Positions 17,401 to 25,758 of a DNA stretch of 64,000 nucleotides are shown here, piece by piece. The notes under the pieces are model-generated. The model ran no database searches. It saw only the letters and a program-made list of their open reading frames with translations, and was not told where the DNA came from. Source of the stretch: JAGOEX01 sp964630905 (GTDB lineage: Bacteria > UBP6 > UBA1177); contig CAZVWR010000006.1 of NCBI GenBank assembly GCA_964630905.1, positions 1 through 64,000 of the forward strand, read 5' to 3'. Made by a program: the position numbers and the translations under genes. How positions within the stretch are numbered: the stretch's first letter is position 1; every line of letters starts with the position of its first letter.

Positions 17401-19303
17401 CAAGAGTGATGTCTGTGCTCCCTTTTCCTTCCTTGAATTCGACAGTCTTCATCAGTCTTATCTGCCCGTCTGCTATCACATCGATATACGCTCTGTCGGG
17501 AAGCATTGACGGCTGCGGCATTTCAGGGTCGTATCCCGTAAAAATGTTGACGGTCATCGTATCTCCGGTGCCATAAATAGACGAATCTGTCGAAAGGAAT
17601 ACAAATTCGCTGTTGTCGTCTTTGGTGAAAATAACATCGCTTTCAAATGTCTTGTCTTCGTATTTTACTGTAACTTTTACAGCTTCAGAATCTGTGAGAG
17701 CCATTTTAAACTCTGCAAAACCGCTTTCGCCGACAGTTATCTTTTCGGAATTTTCACCTGCTTTTACAGTGACTTCAGCCGCGAGCGGAGTTCCGTTCGG
17801 ATCGGTGAGTATGAAGTACATATCCTGCTCAATTCCGGGAAGCATTTTTCCTGCGGCCGGAACAAGTGTTGCGATCACAGGGGCTTTTACAACTTTTATT
17901 GTTTTAACTGTGGACTGTTCGTGGTCTGCGGTATCTGTGACCGTTATCTCAAATTTTACGGTTGCCTTTCCCTGATCAAGCTCGCTTCCTGTAAAATAGT
18001 CAGGAAGTTTTGCCTCAAAATTATATTTTCCATCTTTAGTCAGAGTTGCATCAATTATTTTCACAGTATTTTCAGACACATCGAAAGTTTTTACTTCGAT
18101 ATGGACACTTCCTCCGCTCACCGGCTTTCCGTAGAAATAATTTGAAGTTATAGATCCTTTTACAGTTTCGCCGGGCATGTAAAAGCCTTTGTCGGCTTTG
18201 AAATCTATCCCGAACTTAGGAAGCACATATCTTTCGACAGTTATGGTCTTTTCAGAAGAAATATTCCCGTCAACTAAAGCAGAAATTGTGTAATTTCCGA
18301 GATTTACAAGATTTGCAAGTTTGAAGTCGGCGGCAAATATTCCGTATCCGCTGGTTTTTCCCTTTTCTTTATATACTTTATTGCCTTTCGGGTCGGTTAT
18401 TTCAAGAGTTATGTCGCTGTCTGTGATCGGGTTCTTTGCAGGAAGTTCAAGTGAAAGTGTCCTGATGTGAATTGTCTGACCGGGCTGATAGAGAGGTTTG
18501 TCGGTTGTCAGAAGTATTTTGCTCAGTTGTTCCGCAACAACTTCAGTTTCAACGCTTCTTGTTCCGTATGCGGTTTCAGTTGTCACCACCATTTTAAGGG
18601 TGCCGAAAACCGATTCATCAACAGAAACAGGGACGGATGCCATTCCGGATTCATCAGTTTTTGCAGTGAATGTTCCGACAAGTTCCTCTCCGCTGAAAAG
18701 TTCGACATTGAGGTCTTTGTTCATGATAGGGTCGCCGCTCATTATCGGGTCGCCAGAAAGGACATCATTAACAAAAAGACGGAAAATTGATTCTTCACCC
18801 TTAATTATCTGAGCACTTCCAAGTATCTGGGTTTTTATTCTGGGTGATATCCGAAACATTGAAAGTTTGCCGTTGAGGTCGTAATCACTCCATTTTATTG
18901 AATATTTCATTAACAGGTTCGAAAGGTCCTCAAGCCCCGGAACATAATCTTTTCCGAGTTCGATTACTATTTCATTTGTAAGTGGAGTAATTGTCGATTT
19001 CACAGATCTTGTCAGATTTTCCACATTCGTTCCGTCAAGCTTGTCCACATTGACTGAAATATCGGCCATGATCGAAGGTGAGCTGCTTTCAAGCTGTGCA
19101 GGAATGTTAAGAAGGTATTTTTCCGATTCATAGGAAATATAGATCTTAGCTTCATTTACTTCAAGAGGCCCTACTTTTATGACCCGGTCGCTTTCATCGT
19201 CAAAAGGATTTTTCTTTTTTCCTGTCTTAGAAGCCGAATTTTCACAGGAAAAAAGAAAAACAGCAAAAATCGTCATAATTACTGTCAAAAACTTAACTTT
19301 CAT
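14420..19303 (-). CDS. Alpha-2-macroglobulin family lipoprotein
   Basis: 1627 residues, in the range of bacterial A2Ms. The signal peptide ends in the lipobox FLFSC (Cys20), so it is anchored in the envelope facing the periplasm. Repeated MG-type beta domains fill residues 60-740 (TTDKPLYQPGQTIHIR is the classic entry motif, near residue 265). A low-complexity segment at about 755-935 contains Ala/Lys-rich helices and GDSGDSGDTGG and looks like an exposed bait region. REWFPETLYYNP marks the A2M domain, and the thioester CFEQ is intact (Cys1148 to Gln1151) in the terpenoid-cyclase-like TED domain; the chain ends in a receptor-binding-like beta domain. It should trap proteases that breach the outer membrane. 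No PBP1C gene adjoins it, unlike E. coli yfhM-pbpC. Confidence 0.95.
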   Translation of the reverse strand: MKVKFLTVIMTIFAVFLFSCENSASKTGKKKNPFDDESDRVIKVGPLEVNEAKIYISYESEKYLLNIPAQLESSSPSIMADISVNVDKLDGTNVENLTRSVKSTITPLTNEIVIELGKDYVPGLEDLSNLLMKYSIKWSDYDLNGKLSMFRISPRIKTQILGSAQIIKGEESIFRLFVNDVLSGDPIMSGDPIMNKDLNVELFSGEELVGTFTAKTDESGMASVPVSVDESVFGTLKMVVTTETAYGTRSVETEVVAEQLSKILLTTDKPLYQPGQTIHIRTLSLELPAKNPITDSDITLEITDPKGNKVYKEKGKTSGYGIFAADFKLANLVNLGNYTISALVDGNISSEKTITVERYVLPKFGIDFKADKGFYMPGETVKGSITSNYFYGKPVSGGSVHIEVKTFDVSENTVKIIDATLTKDGKYNFEAKLPDYFTGSELDQGKATVKFEITVTDTADHEQSTVKTIKVVKAPVIATLVPAAGKMLPGIEQDMYFILTDPNGTPLAAEVTVKAGENSEKITVGESGFAEFKMALTDSEAVKVTVKYEDKTFESDVIFTKDDNSEFVFLSTDSSIYGTGDTMTVNIFTGYDPEMPQPSMLPDRAYIDVIADGQIRLMKTVEFKEGKGSTDITLDETMHGPVEILAYYLTKEGNIIRSSKGVYVRRSSSLNIEFSTDKEEYKPRETAKAQFKIKDAEGKPVVAALGVAMVDEAVFHVMDFIPGMEQTYFNIESSVMESTYAIYGTSYEEIVTPVEDEEQAEEIEKKADAFFAGNAGNLSHGVAADDYSQSENAYLSASTAAAKAKADAIFKALDNGETSDCTNGAISEEELDKILAKPENTDPWDNIMSGTPGTADYEKALATLISAGPDETAGTKDDITMEIKVCEAQWGEMDNGEVSDEAATGGDPEDNGDSGDSGDTGGEPNAKVKVREWFPETLYYNPQLITDEKGVAELEVLMADSITTWRVTSLANSLNGGLGSSLDSIRVFQDFFVDIDFPVFLTQNDEVAVPVGIYNYLNESQKITLEADSEEWFEMTGSSAIEVTVPANSVSAAYFPIKVLKIGKHSLTVFAHGSKMSDAVKRSVTVKPDGIMADKSESALLNGNKSITITIPENAIADSAELFVKIYPGIMSQAVEGLDSMFQMPYGCFEQTSSATYPNILVLQYMIATDTLTPEIELKARDFITQGYQRLLTYEVTGGGFEWFGAEPAHFVLTAYGLLEFVDMSAVHEVDPAIITRTAAWMASKQNSDGSFIPTSGGIAEGAINNFENSLLRTTAYGAWALSRADKEETARKNAVKYLENNASKAEDTYSMAMTAIALVKNGGSATVINKLISDILDKKIEDEEGGAHWEQTVNTETYSSGDGANLETTALIGLLLLDKGGYSDVAGQILNWLVRQKDSFGNWSTTQGTILALRFMIESLNNGTSEADATVKVSANGSPETTIVITPENSDVLRLIDFKEHLVYGENNIEINFTGEGSMMYQATATWYIPGEDDTSTGPLTIDVNYDKTSLNVNDTVGVTVTVKNVSDAGVSMVLASIGIAPGFTLIPAQLDTAVEAGTYLQKYETTPRQVILYINHIANGATATFNFELLADYPMEGATGESSVNPYYNPEQKHNDQSQKLTVIE

Positions 19304-19493
19304 GGTTCTCTCCCCATATTGTTAAAAAAAACAAGTGGCTCTTTAGTTCTATAAACAGCGGAAATTTATTTAAATATTCTACTCAAGATGCGATTTTTTA
19401 CAAAAAAAACCATTCGTCTGGAAGAAAATCTGTTTTATGGAAACAAAAATAGTTGAACGATTGAGCAAATGTTCAAGTAAGTGTCTGGACTAT

Positions 19494-19520
19494 TTGACTA
19501 AAACCGGTTTTTGATATAAT
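19494..19520 (+). promoter_or_regulatory. Possible promoter before the FGE-domain lipoprotein gene
   Basis: A perfect TATAAT (19515-19520) with TTGACT 15 bases upstream (19494-19499; spacer shorter than ideal), about 35 bases before the ATG. The 252-base gap between the divergent A2M gene and this one holds nothing else I can name. Confidence 0.5.
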
Positions 19521-19555
19521 CTTTTGCGGTTTTAAATGAATTTTTCAAAGGTCTT

Positions 19556-21667
19556 ATGAAGGTTACGATTCTGATTTTCACACTTTTTCTGTTTTCCTGC
19601 AATTCGGGCAATTCAACATTGGATACAGATAATTTTTCTGATGCTGACAGTTCTGATTATGATGAAGCTGAAGATGTTTGTGATAATGATATTGAAGAGT
19701 TAATTGACGAAGAGCCGGACGAAATTCCTGATATTGTCTATCCTGAGCCGACATGTATTGAAATATATGAGGGAGATCCGAAATCAAAATTGTGTTTCGG
19801 TCCTGTGAAAACAAAAGTGAAATGCAACGGTTTTCCCAAAGACGGAGAGTACACAATCATTCTTAATGAAAACAACCTTATCGGCAACACAAGTGATCCG
19901 ATGGATATAAATGATGATTTTGTGTTTTTTCCGATTTATCCTAAAAATGAGAATATCCGTGCAAACATTTATGGCTGCAATAGGCTTGACGGATATCTTT
20001 ATGAAATTGTTTCTTCCAAATACAACCATCAGTATTTCACTGTTGATCATAATTTGATAGTTTTTATGGTATGGGATTCAGACTCTAAACTATTGCTGGG
20101 GAATCTTATAACAAATGAACTTAAGGAATTGAAAGACTGGGGAGGGCATGGAAAACTTCAATTAAACTATCCTTATCTTACTTATCTTGGCGGTGTTAGA
20201 AATCCACGGATTCTTAACCTTGAAACAAATGAAACGGCAGAGCTTAACTGGCTGAAAGGACCGTTTCCGAGGAATGACGGGAAACATCTTGTGCTGACCG
20301 GTTATTATAAACAGCCGGGAGAGGGAGATGATGACACTCCTTTCGGGTCAGCCGCATGGATAGTTGATATGGAGACACTTGAAACAAGGCCTCTTAATGT
20401 TACGGCTTCATTTGCCGAAGGAGTTGTCAATATAGAAGGCGATTATGTTTTTATCGGTTCAGGTCGAGATACGGTTTATTATGAAGACTATCCGATGCAG
20501 TACAGCGGAATGGATATTTACACATTCAACCTTAAAACAAAACGGGAAGAAAAGATGACTCCTGAGATAAAAGGGATCTTTGAAGGGAACAGCATTAGAC
20601 CGAGCTTTGAATATCCATATTTTCATTATGTTTCGAATGAGGATGACTATCTGTACAGCGGAGGAAGTTTTATTTACAATATTGAAACAGAGGAAGTAAC
20701 TCCCTTCTGGGAAGGGACAGGAGATCAGTGGATTTACATAAAAAACAGATATGTTCTGATGGGCAGTAATTATCGTCATGGGTTATCAAAAATATCCAAT
20801 CTTCCCAGAGAACATGACGACAGTCAGTGTCATGACAACAATATCTGCACCGATGACAGATATTTTGTAACAGACGGAAAATGTCATTTTATACCCAACC
20901 ATGAAAGATGTGATGACAATGATGTTGATACACTTCTTGATGTCTGCGTTGAAGGGATCTGTCAGGGATACTCAGGAACAGGCACAGATGAAGGAATGGT
21001 TTATGTCACTGCCGGCAGTTTTATTTATGACGGACTTGAATTCAGGATAAAAAAACCGTTTATGATGGATATATTTGAAGTTACCAACAGTGATTATGAA
21101 AAATGTGTTGAATCAAAAGCATGTGTCCAGCCGTTAAAGAACCGTTCGCTGACAGTGATAGATTATTATGGCAATCCGCTTTATGACAACTATCCTGTTC
21201 TTTATGTGAACCATTATGAAGCGCAAATCTACTGCAACTGGCTCGGAAAAAGACTACCCACCGAATTTGAATGGATGAAAGCGACATGGGACGGCACAGA
21301 GAAAACTTATCTCTGGGGAGAAGAGGAACCGACAACAACGAATTATTATGCAAGAACAACAACAGGTTTTCTTGGAGCCGTCGGATATGATGTTGTCGAA
21401 GTCGGTACATTCCCTGTTGATAAAACAGTTTCCGGAATTATGGACATGTCAGGCAATGTCGGAGAGTGGACAACAAGTGAATGGAACTATGACCTCTGTG
21501 TTGAACCACCTTGTGAAGGATATTTCGGCTCAGACCTTGTCGTTGTCAAAGGCGGAGGAACTGACACCGGACCTGAACTTAAAACCAGACACCCCTACAC
21601 TCCGTGGACACACTCATTTTTTACCGGATTCCGATGTGTGAAAGATGTGGGAATAAAACTTGATTGA
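19556..21667 (+). CDS. Lipoprotein with propeller-like region and C-terminal FGE/SUMF1 domain
   Basis: 703 residues. The signal peptide with lipobox LFLFSC (Cys15) is followed by an acidic Asp/Glu linker to about residue 60. Residues 90-430 show repeated short beta motifs around DL/NLET-type turns, consistent with a beta-propeller. A small Cys-rich segment (DNNICTDDRYF, then CDDNDVDTLLDVC) leads to a formylglycine-generating-enzyme-like domain at about 480-700: GMVYVTAGSF, FEVTNSDYEKCV, YCNWLGKRLPTEFEWMKA, MDMSGNVGEWT, FFTGFRC. The FGE family fold is clear, but sulfatase-activating activity is not implied; most bacterial lipoproteins of this kind are non-catalytic or unstudied. It acts at the envelope; the partner is unknown. 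Confidence 0.85.
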   Translation: MKVTILIFTLFLFSCNSGNSTLDTDNFSDADSSDYDEAEDVCDNDIEELIDEEPDEIPDIVYPEPTCIEIYEGDPKSKLCFGPVKTKVKCNGFPKDGEYTIILNENNLIGNTSDPMDINDDFVFFPIYPKNENIRANIYGCNRLDGYLYEIVSSKYNHQYFTVDHNLIVFMVWDSDSKLLLGNLITNELKELKDWGGHGKLQLNYPYLTYLGGVRNPRILNLETNETAELNWLKGPFPRNDGKHLVLTGYYKQPGEGDDDTPFGSAAWIVDMETLETRPLNVTASFAEGVVNIEGDYVFIGSGRDTVYYEDYPMQYSGMDIYTFNLKTKREEKMTPEIKGIFEGNSIRPSFEYPYFHYVSNEDDYLYSGGSFIYNIETEEVTPFWEGTGDQWIYIKNRYVLMGSNYRHGLSKISNLPREHDDSQCHDNNICTDDRYFVTDGKCHFIPNHERCDDNDVDTLLDVCVEGICQGYSGTGTDEGMVYVTAGSFIYDGLEFRIKKPFMMDIFEVTNSDYEKCVESKACVQPLKNRSLTVIDYYGNPLYDNYPVLYVNHYEAQIYCNWLGKRLPTEFEWMKATWDGTEKTYLWGEEEPTTTNYYARTTTGFLGAVGYDVVEVGTFPVDKTVSGIMDMSGNVGEWTTSEWNYDLCVEPPCEGYFGSDLVVVKGGGTDTGPELKTRHPYTPWTHSFFTGFRCVKDVGIKLD

Positions 21668-21780
21668 TTCCTGCTTTTTGGGTTGCTGCTATAAACAAAT
21701 CTTAAAATTGTTATTTATGTTAAATTATGTAAAATATCTGCGTATTCAGGTTTATTACTTTTTTTGATAGGGAGTGAAAG

Positions 21781-23100
21781 ATGAAACTCAATCTGTTTAT
21801 CGCTGTTATTTCAGCGGTTTTCTTTTTTATGGGCTGTTCAAGTGGTGAAAGCAAAACAAATGATGACTCCAAAACTGATGATTTTGTGAAGACAGATGAC
21901 GAGGCGGTGATAGACAACGAAGTGACAGACGATGCAGTTGATCCGGTCTGTGGCAATGCAACTGTTGAAACAGGCGAAGTTTGTGACGGCGGTGAGAAGG
22001 ATTGCAAAGTTCTTGATTCAGCAAAATGGGGTTCAGGCAAAGCGGCATGCAAAACCGACTGTTCAGGATATGACGAAACAAACTGTGTTGAAATAGTACT
22101 TTGCGGAAATGAAACTGTCGATACAGGTGAAGAGTGTGACACAAAAGATGAAATACCATGTGAATCAATAGATGTGATCTATGTTTCAGGAACGGCAACA
22201 TGTTCTGATGAATGCAAAATGGATCTTACAGGCTGTGTAAAAAAATGCGGTAACGGGACAGTCGATGAAGGCGAAGATTGCGAATATAAAGAAGGTGAAG
22301 AGACGCAGTATTCCATCAGTTGTCACAAACTGAGCTGGCTTGAATATAAAAGCGGTGACGCTGTCTGCGGAACTGACTGCAAATGGGATAAAACCGCATG
22401 TGTGGCTCTTGATGTTGTTCCTCAGTACGGAGTTCTTACCAAGATAGGACTTAATGAAGTTGGCACGATTACTGATTCAAAAAAGTTGTGTGTACCAAAA
22501 GAAGGCGAAGATGGATGCGATTTCGATGCTCAGTATGCGTTAGGTGCTGTAAAAAAAGGTCCGGATATATCAGGAAGCTATGGTAACAACAAAACATTCC
22601 TTCAAAAACCCAATATATTTTCAGGAAAAACAGGCGACAAATACAGTCTTGCAGTAAACAAGGGATTTGATCCGCTTCCGGAGAAGTTTTTTACGCTCTT
22701 TGCTTCAATTGCATATACTCCAATCACTTTTGATAATATCGAAATGTTTGGACCTCAGGTGGTGTTGATGTTCAATTCCGAAACGATTCCCAACACAACG
22801 CCAGGCACAGAAGATTACTATAATATCGGTGGAATAGGAGATGATGATATAATTATTGCTATCGGTGAACAGTTTGTTTCTTCTGATACGATAGATGTGG
22901 ATTCGCTCTGTATTGCCGCAATCGCTTTTGGAAAGAAAATGGTGGTTTCCAATGCATTCAATGTTATGCAGGATGGCGGCGGCGGATCCATAACTTTTTC
23001 AGGTTTTGACATTCCCCTTTACCACCCGACCGAAACTCCGCTTGGAGATCTTACTGAAATGGTTAAGGAATACGGACTTGAGAACATTTGCGACAAATAA
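21781..23100 (+). CDS. Lipoprotein with Cys-rich repeats (myxococcal-type)
   Basis: 439 residues; lipobox FFMGCSS (Cys19). After an acidic linker (about residues 24-56) come three to four repeats of a roughly 45-residue unit: CGN..TV(E/D).GE.CD, then KAAC/TC, then C.GYD..NCVE. This is the disulfide-rich repeat common in myxobacterial and related secretomes. A C-terminal domain from about residue 215 contains no motif I recognise (FTLFASIAYTPITFDN; MVVSNAFNVMQDGGGG). A paralogous repeat region occurs in the lipoprotein at 56157-57539. It lies 15 bases before the phosphohexomutase gene and could share its transcript, though the function looks unrelated. Confidence 0.82.
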   Translation: MKLNLFIAVISAVFFFMGCSSGESKTNDDSKTDDFVKTDDEAVIDNEVTDDAVDPVCGNATVETGEVCDGGEKDCKVLDSAKWGSGKAACKTDCSGYDETNCVEIVLCGNETVDTGEECDTKDEIPCESIDVIYVSGTATCSDECKMDLTGCVKKCGNGTVDEGEDCEYKEGEETQYSISCHKLSWLEYKSGDAVCGTDCKWDKTACVALDVVPQYGVLTKIGLNEVGTITDSKKLCVPKEGEDGCDFDAQYALGAVKKGPDISGSYGNNKTFLQKPNIFSGKTGDKYSLAVNKGFDPLPEKFFTLFASIAYTPITFDNIEMFGPQVVLMFNSETIPNTTPGTEDYYNIGGIGDDDIIIAIGEQFVSSDTIDVDSLCIAAIAFGKKMVVSNAFNVMQDGGGGSITFSGFDIPLYHPTETPLGDLTEMVKEYGLENICDK

Positions 23101-23115
23101 AACAGGGGGCGTAAA

Positions 23116-24492
23116 ATGAAAATCAACAGAACAATTTTCAGACAGTATGATGTTCGTGGACATGTCAATGTGGACCTGACAGAGGATTTTGCATACAGCC
23201 TTGCAAGAGGATGTGCCGCATATTATAAAAAAGAACTTCCTTCAATTAAAAAAGTGAGCATCGGTCATGACGCAAGAGAAAGTTCACCCCTTTTTGCTAG
23301 TGCACTCATCAAAGGTTTCAACGACAGCGGAATAGATACAGTTTTCATCGGAATGGTTCCCACCGGTCTTCTTTATTTTTCGATGTTCAACCTTGATGTG
23401 CAGGCATCGGTCATGATAACGGGAAGCCACAATCCGCCTGAATACAACGGTTTTAAGATCAATCTTATTGACCTTCCTGTTTACGGAGACGGCATACAGA
23501 AGATAGCTGATATCATGGAAGGAGATGATTTCATCGACGCGAAAGTCAAAGGGAAGAATAGTGAATACAACATCATTCCCGATTTTGAAAAGTATATTCT
23601 CAAAAACATAAAAATTCAAAATCCTGAGAAATTAAAGATAGTTGTGGATTCAGGCAATGGAGTTGGCGGTTTTGTCGCAGTTCCTATCTTAAGAAAAATG
23701 GGTGTAAATGTCATAAGTATTTTTGAAGAGCCGGATGGAACTTTCCCCAACCATCATCCCGACCCGACAGTTGAAAAATATATTCAGGACATGATAAAGA
23801 CAGTCATTGCTGAAAAAGCTGATTTCGGTATCGGTTATGACGGTGATGCAGACAGGATCGGACTTGTTGACCGTAACGGAAAGATAATCTGGGGTGATAA
23901 AATTCTCACTATTTTTGCCAGAAGTATCCTTGAAGAAGTCCCAGGCGCAACGATAGTAGGTGAGGTTAAATGCAGCAAGACTCTTTATGACGATATTAAG
24001 AAAAGGGGCGGAAAAGGGATAATGTGGAAAGCAGGACATTCGCTTATCAAAGCAAAGATGAAAGAGACCGGAGCCGCATTCGGCGGAGAGATGAGCGGAC
24101 ACATATTTTTCAAGCACCGCTTTTTCGGATATGACTGTGCGATATATTCAACTTTCAGACTTCTTGAGATAGTTTCAAAAATGGAGATTGTCGATTTTGA
24201 CAAACTTCTCGTTGGAATTCCTGAAACTTTTTCAACGCCTGAGATCAGAGTTGAAGTTGATGACCTTAAAAAATTCGGGATTGTAGAAAATGTCGTCAAA
24301 TATTTCAAAAATGAAGGACTTGATGTGAATGATATTGACGGAGTAAGGGTCACTTTCGATGACGGCTGGGGGCTGATGCGTCCGAGCAACACCCAGAATG
24401 TAATAGTGCTTAGAGTCGAAGCTGATTCGTTGAAAAGAATGAATGAAATAAAAGAGTTACTTGAAAGAAAACTTGATGAGTACAACAGATAA
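23116..24492 (+). CDS. Phosphomannomutase/phosphoglucomutase
   Basis: 458 residues, of the alpha-D-phosphohexomutase family (AlgC/ManB branch). Motifs in order: FRQYDVRG at the N-terminus, the phosphoserine loop MITGSHNPPEYNG (about residue 100), the metal loop GYDGDADRIG (about residue 240), the sugar-recognition GEMSGH, and the phosphate-binding RPSNTQN near the C-terminus. It interconverts hexose 1- and 6-phosphates in the cytoplasm. It heads a run with glgC, GH57 and a GalT-like gene (gaps of 12, 3 and 18 bases), so supply of glucose-1-phosphate to GlgC is the likely main job; whether it also makes mannose-1-phosphate cannot be decided here. Confidence 0.93.
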   Translation: MKINRTIFRQYDVRGHVNVDLTEDFAYSLARGCAAYYKKELPSIKKVSIGHDARESSPLFASALIKGFNDSGIDTVFIGMVPTGLLYFSMFNLDVQASVMITGSHNPPEYNGFKINLIDLPVYGDGIQKIADIMEGDDFIDAKVKGKNSEYNIIPDFEKYILKNIKIQNPEKLKIVVDSGNGVGGFVAVPILRKMGVNVISIFEEPDGTFPNHHPDPTVEKYIQDMIKTVIAEKADFGIGYDGDADRIGLVDRNGKIIWGDKILTIFARSILEEVPGATIVGEVKCSKTLYDDIKKRGGKGIMWKAGHSLIKAKMKETGAAFGGEMSGHIFFKHRFFGYDCAIYSTFRLLEIVSKMEIVDFDKLLVGIPETFSTPEIRVEVDDLKKFGIVENVVKYFKNEGLDVNDIDGVRVTFDDGWGLMRPSNTQNVIVLRVEADSLKRMNEIKELLERKLDEYNR

Positions 24493-24504
24493 CCGGAGTA
24501 ATAC

Positions 24505-25755
24505 ATGTCAAAAGCATTAGCGATGATCCTTGCCGGAGGGCAGGGGAAAAGACTTGCACCACTCACACTTGACAGAGCGAAACCTGCCGTTCCTTTCGGA
24601 GGAACATACCGGATAATAGACTTTGTTCTGAGCAATTTTGTCAACTCCGGTTTCATGCAGATAAAAGTTCTGACACAGTTCATGAGCAATTCACTCAACC
24701 AGCACATTTCAAGGAACTGGACACTTTCACCGACATTCAACCAGTATGTCGATTCAGTCCCGGCACAGATGAGAACAGGGGATAACTGGTATCTTGGAAG
24801 TGCCGATGCGATATTTCAGAACCTTAATCTGATAAAGGATGAATCACCGCGTCATGTGTTCGTTTTCAGCGGAGACCACATCTATAAAATGGATGTTTCG
24901 CAGATGTATAATTACCACAACATCAAGAATGCTGATATGACAATTGCGGCAATTCCTGTTCCCATCGAAGAGGCAACTGAATTCGGTGTGATCGAAATAG
25001 ACAAGGATTACAGGATGATAGGTTTTGAAGAAAAGCCGAAAAACCCGAAATCAATTCCGGGAAGACCAGACACTGCTCTTGTCAGCATGGGCAACTATCT
25101 TTTTTCGACAGATATCCTTGTAAATGCTGTGACAGATGATGCAAAAGATGAATCGAGCGTTCACGATTTCGGGAAGAATGTCATTCCTGCACTTTTTCCA
25201 TACAAACGGGTTTTTGTTTATGATTTTCTCAAGAACAGCATCTATATGCCTACCGAGAACGATTATGAAAAACCTTACTGGAGAGATGTCGGAACAATAA
25301 AAGCATATTTTGATTCACATATGGACCTTGTCTCAGTGTCACCTGCAATAAATCTCTACAACAGGAACTGGCCCATATTCGGTTTCCCCGAAGTGAACAT
25401 GCCGCCTGCAAAATTCGTCTTTGCCGATGAAAAGAACAAAAGGCTCGGCGTTGCGACAGATTCAATAATTTCAGAAGGCTGCATTGTTTCAGGCGGAAGT
25501 GTCAACCGTTCAGTTCTTTCACCGGGTGTGAGGGTGAACAGTTATTCATCGTTAAAGAACTGTATCATTTTAAACGATGTGAACATAGGAAGATATTGCG
25601 AACTTAAAAATGTCATTGTTGACAAGCATGTGACGATCCCTTCTGATACAAAAATCGGTTTTGATCTTAAAAAAGATATTCAGAGAGGGTTCACTGTTAC
25701 TGAAGAAGGAATAGTTGTAATTCCGAAAGGATACAATTTTCAGGAGGACAGATAA
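24505..25755 (+). CDS. glgC: Glucose-1-phosphate adenylyltransferase (ADP-glucose pyrophosphorylase)
   Basis: 416 residues, normal length. The nucleotidyltransferase N-terminus has LAGGQGKRLAPLTLDRAKPA (residues 11-30), FGGTYRIIDFVLSN, the catalytic SGDHIYKMD and the glucose-binding FEEKPKNP; the C-terminal left-handed beta-helix begins at about residue 310 (SIISEGCIVSGG...). It makes ADP-glucose from glucose-1-phosphate and ATP, the committed step of bacterial glycogen synthesis. It sits between the phosphohexomutase that makes its substrate and a GH57 enzyme acting on alpha-glucans. The glycogen synthase itself is not in this window. Confidence 0.95.
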   Translation: MSKALAMILAGGQGKRLAPLTLDRAKPAVPFGGTYRIIDFVLSNFVNSGFMQIKVLTQFMSNSLNQHISRNWTLSPTFNQYVDSVPAQMRTGDNWYLGSADAIFQNLNLIKDESPRHVFVFSGDHIYKMDVSQMYNYHNIKNADMTIAAIPVPIEEATEFGVIEIDKDYRMIGFEEKPKNPKSIPGRPDTALVSMGNYLFSTDILVNAVTDDAKDESSVHDFGKNVIPALFPYKRVFVYDFLKNSIYMPTENDYEKPYWRDVGTIKAYFDSHMDLVSVSPAINLYNRNWPIFGFPEVNMPPAKFVFADEKNKRLGVATDSIISEGCIVSGGSVNRSVLSPGVRVNSYSSLKNCIILNDVNIGRYCELKNVIVDKHVTIPSDTKIGFDLKKDIQRGFTVTEEGIVVIPKGYNFQEDR

Positions 25756-25758
25756 TTT

